NCBI GenBank assembly: GCA_007753915.1 | Contig: CP036352.1 | Coordinates: 310,001-374,000 of the forward strand | DNA length: 64,000 bases | Direction: 5' to 3' | DNA from: Phycisphaerae bacterium RAS2 | Lineage (GTDB): Bacteria > Planctomycetota > Phycisphaerae > UBA1845 > UTPLA1 | Shown: piece by piece, positions 8,945-18,231 of the stretch | Layout of the letters: the number at the start of each line of letters is the position of its first letter | How positions within the stretch are numbered: position 1 is the stretch's first letter | Position numbers and translations under genes: made by a program | Notes under the pieces: generated by a model | The model's database searches: none | Seen by the model: the letters and a program-made list of their open reading frames with translations, nothing else | Told to the model about the DNA's origin: nothing

Positions 8945-9079
8945 AGGTATCGCCCCCATTCTAGCATAAGAACTCGCGCCGCTCCGAGGAGCTTCGCCAG
9001 GGCGCGCGATTCGGCCGCTTTGCCGCCCGCGCCAACGCGCCCCATTGTTCCGCGCTGCTTCGCGCTTCACAATGCAGCC

Positions 9080-9607
9080 ATGCAGACGAACAACTCTCAA
9101 GCCGGCAGTGCGGACTTGCCCGAGACCGTGCCGCCGCCGACCGACGAATCGCCGGGCCATGGGCCGGACAAGCTGCTCGCGATCGGTGCGTATGGCGAGA
9201 CCGTCGCCGCGTATCGTTACCTCGTGCTCTCGGAGAAGGCCTCGCGCGAGGACCATCGCCGTACCTTCGCCGACATGGCGGACGAGGAGCAGGGTCACAA
9301 ACAGCGGCTGCAGAAGCTGCTCGCCGAGTTGTATCCGCAGGCCGACTTTGTGTTGGCGCCCGAGGACAAGGAGCTGGTTGTGACCGGGCCGCGCGTGATC
9401 GACGTGCGCGACGATGCCTCCATCGGCGAGGCGATGCGGATGATTCTCGACACCGAGCGAAAGACCGCCGCGTTCTATGCCGAACACGCCCGCCACATGC
9501 CGACGGCCGCGCTGCGGGCGCTGTTCAAAGAGCTGGCCGAAGAAGGCGCCGAGCATCATCAGCGGTTGCGCGAAATCGCCCGCGAGACGGGCCTGCCCGA
9601 TTCCTGA
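9080..9607 (+). CDS. Rubrerythrin-like ferritin-fold protein
   Basis: A 175-residue helical protein. The ATG at 9080 is chosen because the frame upstream is shadow of the divergent beta-helix gene. Residues about 35-85 and 120-165 form two helix pairs, each with a Glu followed by an ExxH: ETVAAYRY then EEQGHK, and DTERKTAAFYAEHARH then EEGAEHH. This is the rubrerythrin/ferritin-like di-iron arrangement. Classical rubrerythrin also carries a C-terminal rubredoxin Cys4 domain, which is absent, so this is an erythrin-type protein, probably a cytoplasmic peroxide or iron handler. The first 30 residues are Pro/Ser/Asp-rich and unstructured. The mrp gene follows 187 bp downstream on the same strand. 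Confidence 0.8.
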   Translation: MQTNNSQAGSADLPETVPPPTDESPGHGPDKLLAIGAYGETVAAYRYLVLSEKASREDHRRTFADMADEEQGHKQRLQKLLAELYPQADFVLAPEDKELVVTGPRVIDVRDDASIGEAMRMILDTERKTAAFYAEHARHMPTAALRALFKELAEEGAEHHQRLREIARETGLPDS

Positions 9608-9794
9608 TCGGCGGTTGCAAGCCGTCGCGTCGGATTCAAGCTGGCGGGGAGCCTCTGATGCAGCATGCCCGCCAAAATCCGCAGCCATGCCACTCGTCGC
9701 ATCTTCTACTATACTCGCGTGTTCGCGTCTGAATCGTTCGCAAGCAATCAATCAAGGCGCGAAGCACAACACACACTTGACACCAGGGGACTCC

Positions 9795-10871
9795 ATGAGC
9801 GTTTCCAACGACCAGCTTCTCACCGCTCTGCGCGGCGTGATCGATCCCGAACTCGGCAAGGACCTCGTCACGCTGGAGATGGTCAAGTCCGCCGTGATGG
9901 AAAGCGGCCGCGCCAAGCTGCACATCGAATTGACCACGCCCGCCTGCCCGATGAAGGACAAGATCAAGACGGATATCGAGGCGGCGATCGGCAAACTCGG
10001 AGGCGTCAGCGGCGTCGACATCGAATGGTCGGCCCGGGTGCGCCCGACGCCGAATCTCGCCGGCCGACTTCCCGGCGTGAAGAACATCGTGGCCGTCGGC
10101 GCCGGCAAGGGCGGCGTGGGCAAATCGTCCATCGCGGTGCTGGCCGCCGTCGGTCTCGCGCGCGAGGGCGCGAAGGTCGGCCTGATGGACGCCGACATCT
10201 ACGGCCCCAGCATCCCCAAGATGCTCGGCGTCGAGTTTGAGCGGCCGCGTGTCAGCGGCGAAAAGATTCTTCCGATCGAGGCCTTCGGGCTGAAGGTGAT
10301 GTCGATGGGTTTTCTCGTCGAGCCGGACAAGGCCGTCGTCTGGCGCGGGCCGATGGTTCACGGCGTCATTCGGCAGTTTCTCGAACAGGTCGAGTGGGGC
10401 GAGCTGGATTACCTGATCATCGACCTGCCGCCCGGCACCGGTGACGTACCGCTGACACTCGCGCAGAGCATCCCCATGACCGGCGCGGTCATCGTCTGCA
10501 CCCCGCAGGAGGTCGCCCTGCTCGACGCGATCAAGGCCCTGCGCATGTATCAGCAGTTGAACGTCGACATCCTCGGCATCGTCGAGAACATGAGCTACTT
10601 CACCGCGCCCGACACAGGGAAGGAGTACGACCTGTTCGGCCGCGGCGGCGCGAAGCAGGCGGCCGAGCGCGTGGGCGTGCCGTTCCTCGGTGAGATCCCG
10701 ATCAACATCAACATCCGCGTCTCGGGCGACAAAGGCTCGCCCGTGACGAATTTTGAAGGACCCGAGGCCCTTGCGCGCGACGCGATCATGACATTCGTAC
10801 GCAACCTCGCCGGGCGCATCAGCACGCGAAACCTGCTGCAACCCGCCGCGCCGGAATTGAAGATCACCTGA
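9795..10871 (+). CDS. mrp: Mrp/ApbC-type P-loop Fe-S cluster carrier
   Basis: A 358-residue cytoplasmic protein. Residues 1-80 are a DUF59/MIP18-like domain (MSVSNDQLLTALRGVIDPEL). The remainder is the SIMIBI-class ATPase with a deviant Walker A, GKGGVGKSS, at 104-112, LMDADIYGPSIPKMLG and LIIDLPPGTGDVPLT. The family delivers Fe-S clusters to target apoproteins. The CPHC motif normally after ENMSYF is missing (ENMSYFTAPDTGKEYDLFG), as in cyanobacterial and some other members, so cluster binding must use other residues or be lost. The ATG at 9795 follows AGGGGA. The stop overlaps the stop of the convergent PEP-CTERM gene by 8 bp. Confidence 0.92.
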   Translation: MSVSNDQLLTALRGVIDPELGKDLVTLEMVKSAVMESGRAKLHIELTTPACPMKDKIKTDIEAAIGKLGGVSGVDIEWSARVRPTPNLAGRLPGVKNIVAVGAGKGGVGKSSIAVLAAVGLAREGAKVGLMDADIYGPSIPKMLGVEFERPRVSGEKILPIEAFGLKVMSMGFLVEPDKAVVWRGPMVHGVIRQFLEQVEWGELDYLIIDLPPGTGDVPLTLAQSIPMTGAVIVCTPQEVALLDAIKALRMYQQLNVDILGIVENMSYFTAPDTGKEYDLFGRGGAKQAAERVGVPFLGEIPININIRVSGDKGSPVTNFEGPEALARDAIMTFVRNLAGRISTRNLLQPAAPELKIT

Positions 10872-11607
10872 TGCGATTCATTGAGACGCGGCGTATCGGG
10901 CGAGAGAGCGCTACCGGCAGAACGCTCACCAGCAGCATGGCGGCTGCCGGTTCGGGCACAGGGTTGATGGCAATGTGGACCTCGCCGTTGCCGAGCCAAG
11001 TGGCTGTGGGCGGCGGCGGCGACTGGAAGTTGAGTGTTCCAAAGGAGTACCCAACACGATAAAGGGTGCCGGCTTGCAGTAAATAAGAACCGTTCACCGT
11101 CAAGGTGCTACTCGGCGGGCCCAAGCTGACCGTGCCGTCGACTTCTTGATCGACAAAAAGGAAGCTCGTTGAGCCTTCAACTCGCAGCGTGACGTTGATG
11201 CTCGCCTGGCCCCATTCGTTCGGAGTCGTCGGATGGCTGTAATGGAAGAACCCGTCAAATGTCACGATGCTGTCGACGGCGGGGCGGACGAGCCAGCGGC
11301 CGCCGGACGTGACGCTGCCGCGAAAGCCCTGGAGGCGGTGGTCCATCGTCACGTCAAACGTCGCGCTGTCGCCGGCCCACTGGGAGTCGTAGCCACCGTC
11401 GCAATACGACAGGCCGTGCGTCGCCGTATGCGACAGGTACTGCGGAGCGGGATTGGCGATATCGAAGAACTCGGTAACGGAAATTTGGTCAGTAACGCGG
11501 CACTGGAGGAACAGGTTTTCCACAACGATGTCGCTGTAACTGGTGTGTGGAGCGGCTACCAGCGACAAGGAGAACGTAGAAAAAAGAAGAAGTTGTCGCA
11601 CAGTCAT
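10864..11607 (-). CDS. PEP-CTERM exported protein of unknown function
   Basis: A 247-residue secreted protein. The ATG at 11607 gives MTVRQLLLFSTFSLSLVAAP, a signal peptide. The body is beta-rich with no family I recognise; it contains a single Cys pair (CRVT and CDGG). The C terminus has a PEP-CTERM sorting signal: NPVPEPAAAMLLV, a hydrophobic helix, then an RPIRR basic cluster. Such proteins are handled by an exosortase and anchored or released at the surface in organisms that make exopolysaccharide. No exosortase gene is in the window. The upstream frame extension to 11847 is shadow. Confidence 0.78.
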   Translation of the reverse strand: MTVRQLLLFSTFSLSLVAAPHTSYSDIVVENLFLQCRVTDQISVTEFFDIANPAPQYLSHTATHGLSYCDGGYDSQWAGDSATFDVTMDHRLQGFRGSVTSGGRWLVRPAVDSIVTFDGFFHYSHPTTPNEWGQASINVTLRVEGSTSFLFVDQEVDGTVSLGPPSSTLTVNGSYLLQAGTLYRVGYSFGTLNFQSPPPPTATWLGNGEVHIAINPVPEPAAAMLLVSVLPVALSRPIRRVSMNRIR

Positions 11608-12114
11608 GGCGTTGCCCCATCGAACATGCCTCCTTATTCTACGCGTTCGGGAGGCTGCGGGCAAGCGTTCAGGCAGAACAAGGGATAAACAAAGGAGACG
11701 CAGGTCTTTTTTTGTCTTTTCTGTTTCAGTCCCCTTTTGTTTGGCAGCTGGAACGTGTCTTAACGCCGTGCCCAGCGACTCTTCGCCCGCAAGGCGCACG
11801 GACGTTGCCAGGGGCGCGGCGAGCGAAGCGAGCAAGCCCCTGGGCACCGGGCTTATCTAGACTCTTTGCTTCTCGCCGCCCGGCAGGGCGGACGATAGCG
11901 AAGTCTTCTCGCTCGGAACCCAATGCATCTTTAGTCAAAGTTCATCTTCGTTCGTCCTCCGGACGAGTCGATTTATTGGATGAACCTTTATCCGGCGGCT
12001 GAAGCCGGCGGCTACGTGCGTGCGCCCTCCGGGCGATGAAGCGTGCCGCTGTTTGGCGAAGGCTCTGCCAATAAGGTTGCAGTGACACGGCGGGGGTGAG
12101 TCATCCGAGGGTGC

Positions 12115-12131
12115 CACTGCTTAAAGCAGTG
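12115..12131. repeat. Palindromic interspersed element, CACTGCTT family
   Basis: A perfect 8-bp stem (CACTGCTT / AAGCAGTG) around one base. The flanking GTGCCACTGCTT also occurs at 54923-54934 in front of a related dyad, so it is a dispersed element and not a local terminator. It has no T tract. Confidence 0.6.
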
Positions 12132-12323
12132 ACACTGGGAGGAGTAAGTCGTTCACCGGCGAGACACCGGTGCTACCACGTTCGGCCGAAGCCGAATCTT
12201 GGGCCGTGTTCCACGATGGGCCATGCAGCAATGCCGGAATCCACAATGCGTGCAAATGCCCGATAAGAAAGGCCGTCCCATATCCGGGTAACGGTCACAA
12301 TCAAGGAAATTTCAACAGTTTTT

Positions 12324-12351
12324 TTGCCCCTTGCCAATATTGGTGTATAAT
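12324..12351 (+). promoter_or_regulatory. Predicted sigma-70 promoter of dnaG-rpoD
   Basis: A perfect -10 box TATAAT at 12346-12351 with TTGCCC at 12324-12329 as -35 and a 16-nt spacer. It sits in locally AT-rich sequence 115 bp ahead of the GTG start of dnaG. The predicted transcript start is near 12358, leaving a leader of roughly 108 nt. Confidence 0.55.
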
Positions 12352-12465
12352 AAACGGTCTGCAAGACACGTCCGAAGCAGCGAATCGCGAGGCGGCTCGA
12401 AGCTAACCTAAAATCCTTATCGGCAAAGAGTTAACCTGCGCGGGCCGGCGGTTCAGGGAGCGATT

Positions 12466-14373
12466 GTGGTCTCGGCTGAAGTTGCGGAATTGACAGAGCG
12501 GATTCGTCAACGGAGTGACATCGTGGATGTCATCTCCGCGCACCTGACGTTGAAGCGGGCCGGCCGCAATTTCAAGGGCCTGTGCCCCTTCCATCAGGAA
12601 AAGACCCCATCGTTCAACGTCCTGCCCGAGCGGCAGTTGTTCAAGTGCTTCGGCTGCGGCGCGGGGGGGGATGTGTTCAAGTTCATCCAGCTTCGCGAAG
12701 GGCTTAGCTTTCCAGAGGCGCGGGCTTTGCTCGCCGAGCGCGCCGGCATCTCGCTGGAGCAGCGCGATTCGCGCGGCCCGACTGGCGACGGCGAGTCGAT
12801 CTCCAAGGCCGATCTGGAGCGGGTCAATCGCTGGGCGGCCGAATGGTTCCGCGCCCAGTTTGCCGGTGCCGTGGGCCAGTCGGCTCGGAGCTATGCGACG
12901 TCCCGCGGTATTTCCGAGGAATCGGTCGAGCGGTTCGGCCTGGGGTACGCTCCGAATTCGTGGGAGTCGCTTGTTCGCGCGGCGCGGCAGCAGTCGATCC
13001 CGCCGGCGCTGCTGTTGGCGGCGGGCCTGACGAAAGGCCGCGACGACGGATCGCAATACGACGCGTATCGTGATCGGCTGATCTTTCCGATTCGCGACGC
13101 GATGAATCGCGTGATCGGCTTCGGCGGGCGGACGCTGGGGGATGACCCGGCGAAGTACATCAACAGCCCGCAGTCGATGCTGTTCGACAAAAGTCGCTGT
13201 TTGTACGGTCTGGACCTGGCCAAATCGCATTTTTCCGATAATCGCCGCGCGGTGGTCGTCGAGGGGTATCTCGACTGCCTGATGGCTCATCAATGCGGTT
13301 TCGGGACGACGGTCGCGACGCTGGGCACGGCCCTGACCGAGCATCATGTCCAGATGCTCCAGCGGTACGTGGACGGCGTGACGGTGGTGTTTGATACCGA
13401 CTCGGCCGGGATGCGGGCGGCCGAGGCGTCGCTGTTTGTGTTTGCCGGGGCACAACTTGACGTCCGTCTGGCGCAGGTCCGGGAAGGCAAGGACCCGGCT
13501 GATCTGCTCCAAATTCAGGGGAAAGAGGGCTTCAACGAGACTTTGACCTCGGCGGTCAGCGCGCTAGAATTCAAATGGCGTCAGGTGGTCCGGCAGTTCG
13601 GCGCTGACGCATCCGGACCTGCCCGGCGACGCGCGGTGGAGGAGTTTTTGACGCTCCTCGCGCGGTCCGGCGAGTTCGGTGAGTTCGATCCGATTCAACG
13701 GGGGTTTGCCCTCAATCAGGTCGGCAAGTTACTCGGTTTGACGAGCGAGGAGGTCAACCGCCAGCTACGAATCGTGGCTCGCAGGCAGCGTGTTCCGGAG
13801 GGTCCGGCGACTTCCCAACCGACATTCGTCGGTGCGCCGGACGCGACGGGCCGGGCGATGAAGGACCTGTTGGAGGTCTTCATCAACGCGCCGGCATATT
13901 TTCACGACGCGGCCGATGTGTTTCATCCGGACGGCTTCACCGATCCGGATTTGCGTCAGATTGCGGAAGCAGTCATTGAAATGGCAGGCCGGGAGGGTGG
14001 ATTCTCGCCTGTGGAATTGATCGGCCGGTTTGAGTCGGTGGAGATCGCCGGTCGCATCACGGACTTGCAGATGGCTGGCGAGCATCGGGGGAATTACGCG
14101 AACACGGTCGAAGGGGCGGTGGCCCGGCTTCGGCTGATCGAACAGCAGCGTCAGTTGGGCGAGCAGGTCTCGCGGCTTCGAGAGCCGGCGACCCCGTCCG
14201 CGGACGGTGCGCAGGAAAGTGCCAATTCAATGGCACTCACGGCGGGCCAGGAACAGGCGGCCCGCGAGGTACAGGAGGCGGCGAAGCGAATCAGGCATTT
14301 TGCGGCGCGCAAGCATCTGACAGCCCCAGCACTGCGTGGCGTCGGATCGGTCGGGCCGCAAGGGACGGCGTAG
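12466..14373 (+). CDS. dnaG: DNA primase
   Basis: A 635-residue primase that lays RNA primers at the replication fork. The start is a GTG at 12466 with GGGAG 5-9 nt upstream. The zinc-binding domain is at about residues 42-66 (CPFH...CFGC, CHC2 type). The TOPRIM core follows, with [23 protein letters not shown] and [14 protein letters not shown] providing the acidic metal site. The last 170 residues are the helical DnaB-binding region, with a Gln/Glu/Ala-rich segment. rpoD follows 140 bp downstream on the same strand, the classical macromolecular synthesis operon, but rpsU, which often leads this operon, is absent. Confidence 0.95.
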   Translation: MVSAEVAELTERIRQRSDIVDVISAHLTLKRAGRNFKGLCPFHQEKTPSFNVLPERQLFKCFGCGAGGDVFKFIQLREGLSFPEARALLAERAGISLEQRDSRGPTGDGESISKADLERVNRWAAEWFRAQFAGAVGQSARSYATSRGISEESVERFGLGYAPNSWESLVRAARQQSIPPALLLAAGLTKGRDDGSQYDAYRDRLIFPIRDAMNRVIGFGGRTLGDDPAKYINSPQSMLFDKSRCLYGLDLAKSHFSDNRRAVVVEGYLDCLMAHQCGFGTTVATLGTALTEHHVQMLQRYVDGVTVVFDTDSAGMRAAEASLFVFAGAQLDVRLAQVREGKDPADLLQIQGKEGFNETLTSAVSALEFKWRQVVRQFGADASGPARRRAVEEFLTLLARSGEFGEFDPIQRGFALNQVGKLLGLTSEEVNRQLRIVARRQRVPEGPATSQPTFVGAPDATGRAMKDLLEVFINAPAYFHDAADVFHPDGFTDPDLRQIAEAVIEMAGREGGFSPVELIGRFESVEIAGRITDLQMAGEHRGNYANTVEGAVARLRLIEQQRQLGEQVSRLREPATPSADGAQESANSMALTAGQEQAAREVQEAAKRIRHFAARKHLTAPALRGVGSVGPQGTA

Positions 14374-14513
14374 GTGATGGAGTGCGAAGGGAGCGCGTCG
14401 GAGCGAGGGAGCTTCGACGCAGTGTGAAACAAGAGCGAGGCGCAGGGCGAGATCGGCCTGTCGGTTCGGATCCGCCCCGCAGCATCATGAGCACTGATGG
14501 GAGTCGCACTGGT

Positions 14514-16292
14514 ATGAGTCGAATGATGTCCAAACAACCCCCCGTTGAGACGCCTGCCCCGGTTCAAGCTCCGGCGGCGCGCGATCGCAAATCGACGGAC
14601 CCGATCGACATGAGCGTGACGGACCTGATCGAAAAAGGCCGCACGCGCGGATACCTCACATGGGAAGAGCTGAACGAATCTCTGCCGGATGAAGCCATTC
14701 ACCCCGACCGGCTGGAAATCATCCTGATCAAGATCGACGAACTCGGCATCGAGATGGTGGACGAGGCCGATGCGCAGAAGCCGACGTTCACCGATGACAG
14801 CGCCTCCCCGGCGGCCAAGCCGCAGTTCAACCCCGCCGAGGCGCTTCCGGCCGAAGAGGAGTTTCCGATCGAGGCGCCCAGCCGCCGGATCGACGACCCG
14901 GTGCGGATGTACCTGACGCAGATGGGCGAGATTCCGCTCCTGACGCGTCAACAGGAGATCACGCTGGCCCGTCGGATTGAACTGACGCGCACGGCGTTTC
15001 GGCGGAAGGTGCTGGAGTCGGATTGCAGCCTGTCGGCGGCGGTCGAGACGTTGCAGCAGGTCTTCGACGGCACGCTGCCGTTTGATCGGACGATGAAAAT
15101 TTCCAGCGGCGAGAACCAGGTGAAGAACGCCGTGATGGCGCGACTGCCGGGCAACCTGGTGACGGCGCGCAAGCTGATGGCGATGAACCAGGAAGACTGG
15201 ACGAAGCTGTGCGAGCCGCGCGTGGCGCAGGCGACGCGCCGAGAACTTTGGTCAAACATTCAACGGCGGCGGCGCAAGTGCGTGACGCTGCTGGAGGAGT
15301 TGGCCCTGCGCACCAGCCGCGTGACGCCGATGATGCGCAAGCTGTTCGCGCTGTCGGACAAAATGACGGAACTGGAGTCGAAGCTGAACGATCCGCGGTT
15401 GTCGGAAACGACGCCGGCCGACGACATCGAAGCCATGCGCGACGAGCTGTCGGGTCTGTGCGACATGGTGCTGGAGTCGCCGGACAAGCTTCGCAAGCGA
15501 GTCGCGGTCATCCGCCTCGTCTTCGCCGAATATGAAGAGGCGAAGCGGAAGCTTTCCGGCGGAAATCTGCGGCTCGTCGTTTCCATCGCCAAGAAGTATC
15601 GCAACCGCGGCCTGTCGTTCCTCGACATCATTCAGGAAGGCAACACGGGCCTGATGCGCGCCGTGGACAAGTACGAATACCGCCGCGGTTACAAGTTCAG
15701 CACCTACGCCACGTGGTGGATTCGCCAGGCGATCACGCGGGCCATCGCCGATCACGCGCGGACGATCCGTATCCCGGTGCACATGATCGAGACGATGAGC
15801 CGGCTGCGGAACATCTCGCGCGACCTGCTCCAGGAACTGGGCCGCGAGGCGACGATCGAGGAGATCGCCAAGCGCGCGAAAATGCCGATGGCCGAAGTGC
15901 GCCGCGTCCTGAAGATCAGCCGCCACCCGATCTCGCTGGATCGGCCGGTCGGCGAGGGCGAGGATTCGTACTTCGGCGACTTCATCGAGGACGGCGCGGC
16001 CGAGAACCCGGTCAGCACGGCCAGCAACGAGATGCTCAAGGAGCGCATCGAGCAGGTGCTCAAGAGCCTGACCTATCGCGAGCGAGAGATCATCAAGCTG
16101 CGATACGGCATCGGCGACGGCTACACCTACACGCTCGAGGAAGTCGGCAAGATCTTCAAGGTGACGCGCGAGCGCGTGCGGCAGGTCGAGGCCAAGGCCA
16201 TTCGCAAGCTCCAGCACCCGGTCCGCTGCCGCAAGCTCGAAGGCTTCATGGATCGCGACGGGAACCTGATCCATCCGGAAGAATTGGGCTGA
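14514..16292 (+). CDS. rpoD: Primary sigma factor (sigma-70, RpoD)
   Basis: A 592-residue group 1 sigma factor from the ATG at 14514, which has GGGAG 10 nt upstream; ATGs at 14487 and 14523 are alternatives. Region 1.1 is visible near residues 30-80 ([20 protein letters not shown]), then region 1.2 with [21 protein letters not shown], a long non-conserved insertion (about 110-315), region 2 with [17 protein letters not shown] and [14 protein letters not shown] for -10 recognition, region 3, and region 4 with the [23 protein letters not shown] for -35 recognition. It directs housekeeping transcription. It ends an operon with dnaG and is followed by a strong hairpin terminator. Confidence 0.96.
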   Translation: MSRMMSKQPPVETPAPVQAPAARDRKSTDPIDMSVTDLIEKGRTRGYLTWEELNESLPDEAIHPDRLEIILIKIDELGIEMVDEADAQKPTFTDDSASPAAKPQFNPAEALPAEEEFPIEAPSRRIDDPVRMYLTQMGEIPLLTRQQEITLARRIELTRTAFRRKVLESDCSLSAAVETLQQVFDGTLPFDRTMKISSGENQVKNAVMARLPGNLVTARKLMAMNQEDWTKLCEPRVAQATRRELWSNIQRRRRKCVTLLEELALRTSRVTPMMRKLFALSDKMTELESKLNDPRLSETTPADDIEAMRDELSGLCDMVLESPDKLRKRVAVIRLVFAEYEEAKRKLSGGNLRLVVSIAKKYRNRGLSFLDIIQEGNTGLMRAVDKYEYRRGYKFSTYATWWIRQAITRAIADHARTIRIPVHMIETMSRLRNISRDLLQELGREATIEEIAKRAKMPMAEVRRVLKISRHPISLDRPVGEGEDSYFGDFIEDGAAENPVSTASNEMLKERIEQVLKSLTYREREIIKLRYGIGDGYTYTLEEVGKIFKVTRERVRQVEAKAIRKLQHPVRCRKLEGFMDRDGNLIHPEELG

Positions 16293-16339
16293 TTCGCGGT
16301 TTCGTGTCGGTGATTTGAAATCTCAAAAGCTATTCCAAG

Positions 16340-16373
16340 AACCGGCGGAGCGACAGGCTTCGCCGGTTTTTTT
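16340..16373 (+). terminator. Rho-independent terminator after rpoD
   Basis: Stem AACCGGCG (16340-16347) pairs with CGCCGGTT (16361-16368) across a 13-nt loop, followed by a run of T. It lies 48 bp after the rpoD stop. Confidence 0.85.
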
Positions 16374-16423
16374 GTTGCTCCCGCGCGCCGCAAACGGTAC
16401 AACGCTGCGTCAGGTGATGACAC

Positions 16424-17608
16424 ATGACAGCAGCTGCCGGATCAACCTGCCCCGACGTCCTTGATGGGTCGCGGGCCGACGCGACACCAACTTCAGACGC
16501 AGCGCCGGCGTGCCGGGAGGATGAACGCTACCTTCGGGAGCAGCTCATCACGTACCTCGGCAACAAGCGCAGCCTGCTGCATACGATTGACGCGGCGCTG
16601 GCGCGGGTCCGGCGGCGATTGGGTCGCAAGCGGCTGCGCATGCTCGATGCCTTCGCCGGGTCGGGCGTGGTATCACGCTTTTTCAAGCAGCATGCGACGC
16701 GGTTGATCTCAAACGACCTGGAGCATTACGCAGGAATCATCGGTGAGTGTTATCTTGCCAATGCGTCGTCGATTGACTTCGCCGCGTTGCGCCGTCACCA
16801 CGCTCACGTGACCCATGCGGCTGATACGTTGCCCGTTCGGGATGGTTTCATTCGTCGCCTCTATGCCCCCGCGTGTGATGACGCGATCCGGCCCGGTGAG
16901 CGCGTTTTCTTCACGGTTGACAACGCCATGCGGATCGATTCGATGCGCGCGGCGATCCGAGAGACGCCCGCGGGCATTCAGCCGTTCCTCCTCGGCCCGC
17001 TGCTCGCGGAGGCGTCCGTTCACAACAACACGTCCGGCGTGTTTAAGGGGTTCTACAAAGACGCGCGCGGCGTCGGTCGATTCGGCGGGCAAAGCGGCGA
17101 CGCGCTCGCCCGAATTCTTGGACGAATCGAGCTGCCGTTTCCGGTCTTCAGCCGATTTGAATGCGATGTTCAGGTGCATCGGGAAGATGCGAATCAACTG
17201 GTGCGCCGCCTGCCCGCGGTGGACGTGGCGTACTTCGATCCGCCGTACAACCAGCATCCGTACGGATCCAACTATTTCATGCTGAATTTGATCGCCACCT
17301 ACGAGGAACCGGCGTCGATCAGCGAGGTGTCGGGCATTGCGCAGGGCTGGCAACGGTCGGTGTACAACCGGCGTGCGGCGGCGAGGGACGCCCTGGAAGA
17401 CCTTATCGCGCACACGCCCGCGACGCACCTGTTGATTTCTTACAACAGCGAGGGCTTCATTTCGCGCGAGCAGTTCGATGCGACGCTGTCACGGTTCGGG
17501 CGCGTCGAAGTGATCGAGACGGTCTACAACACGTTTCGCGGCAGCCGCAACCTTCGCAATCGCCCGTTGCATGTGAAAGAGCAGTTGTACCTGGTTGAGC
17601 GGGCGTGA
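16424..17608 (+). CDS. D12-class N6-adenine DNA methyltransferase
   Basis: A 394-residue methyltransferase. The N-terminal 40 residues are poorly conserved; QLITYLGNKRSLL (about 39-51) and MLDAFAGSGVVSRFF form the AdoMet-binding motif I region, and VAYFDPPYNQHPYGSNYF holds the DPPY catalytic motif IV of adenine methylases. The order and the long middle segment fit the MethyltransfD12 family, nearest in style to FokI-type enzymes. No restriction endonuclease is adjacent: the neighbours are rpoD and an unknown convergent gene. It is therefore a solitary methylase, which could serve regulation, repair strand marking or defence avoidance. The recognition site is not predictable here. Confidence 0.85.
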   Translation: MTAAAGSTCPDVLDGSRADATPTSDAAPACREDERYLREQLITYLGNKRSLLHTIDAALARVRRRLGRKRLRMLDAFAGSGVVSRFFKQHATRLISNDLEHYAGIIGECYLANASSIDFAALRRHHAHVTHAADTLPVRDGFIRRLYAPACDDAIRPGERVFFTVDNAMRIDSMRAAIRETPAGIQPFLLGPLLAEASVHNNTSGVFKGFYKDARGVGRFGGQSGDALARILGRIELPFPVFSRFECDVQVHREDANQLVRRLPAVDVAYFDPPYNQHPYGSNYFMLNLIATYEEPASISEVSGIAQGWQRSVYNRRAAARDALEDLIAHTPATHLLISYNSEGFISREQFDATLSRFGRVEVIETVYNTFRGSRNLRNRPLHVKEQLYLVERA

Positions 17609-17620
17609 GCGAGCGCGGGG

Positions 17621-18109
17621 CTATTCAAGATACGGCCCGAAGGCGTGGAAGTAGCCCTCGAACATCTGCCGGGCTTTCTCGCGGACGGCGGGCATGGCGA
17701 GATCGTCGAGGCGCGGCAGTTCGACTGCCGTCGCGAAGTAGAAAAACGTCCGGTCTTCGCGGTAGTGTTCGACGGGCGGGTCGAGCCACGTGAGGCCGGC
17801 CTCCTCGAATCCCATTTCGACAAACTCCGACATCGTATCGCCGGATTCTTCGATCTTCTCCTCGAAGTCCTCGCTCTTCCAGCGGTCGTCGGTGAGGATG
17901 CCGACGCGCACCTGCGGGATGAGCGGGCGCACGGCGATTTCGAGCCAGACGTGCTCGTTGGCGGCGGTAGGCCAGCGCACGGCAAGCGTCGAGCCGTCCG
18001 GCCGATCGTGGCGGGCCGGCGCTTTGAAGCGGTCATCGCGGGCAAAGGCGTCTTCAAAGGACGAGCGAAACGAATCGACGAGATCGCGTTGTGCGGCGGT
18101 GATGACCAT
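17621..18109 (-). CDS. Conserved hypothetical protein, acidic, 162 aa
   Basis: I do not recognise a family. The protein is soluble, acidic (many Glu/Asp), without signal peptide or membrane segment. It has a mixed alpha/beta look: a helical start (AAQRDLVDSFRSSFEDAF), then beta-like TLAVRWP and VWLEIAVRPL, then a long acidic helix DFEEKIEESGDTMSEFVEMG. Convergent with the adenine methylase gene, 12 bp between stops. Codon use matches its neighbours, so I take it as a real gene. Confidence 0.65.
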   Translation of the reverse strand: MVITAAQRDLVDSFRSSFEDAFARDDRFKAPARHDRPDGSTLAVRWPTAANEHVWLEIAVRPLIPQVRVGILTDDRWKSEDFEEKIEESGDTMSEFVEMGFEEAGLTWLDPPVEHYREDRTFFYFATAVELPRLDDLAMPAVREKARQMFEGYFHAFGPYLE

Positions 18110-18231
18110 GCGCGGTGCCTCTTTTTCCCTGTTGTTCGTCAGATGGAATCGATCGGGGCCTGACGATCACAGCGTGCGGATTGCTGAAATCGAGCGGCGG
18201 GATTGTACCGCGCGATCGCCGACTCGTCGCG

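Larger units (their letters stand above)
11608..12465. other. Long intergenic region with mosaic hairpin repeats
   Basis: This 858-bp stretch holds no credible gene. It contains several unrelated short dyads: CCGGCggctgaaGCCGG at 11992-12008, a perfect CACTGCTTaAAGCAGTG at 12115-12131, and a CACCGG/CCGGTG dyad around 12154-12172. These are similar in style to elements at 22381 and 54927. The right end carries the promoter for dnaG-rpoD. A poly-T tract lies near 11708-11716. Frames reading through here are short and have no ribosome binding sites. Confidence 0.6.

Noticed and set aside
12170-12406. 78-codon frame ahead of dnaG
   Set aside because: Runs through the predicted promoter, has no ribosome binding site and no family resemblance.
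15252-16274. 340-codon frame antisense to rpoD
   Set aside because: Shadow of a highly conserved sigma factor gene.
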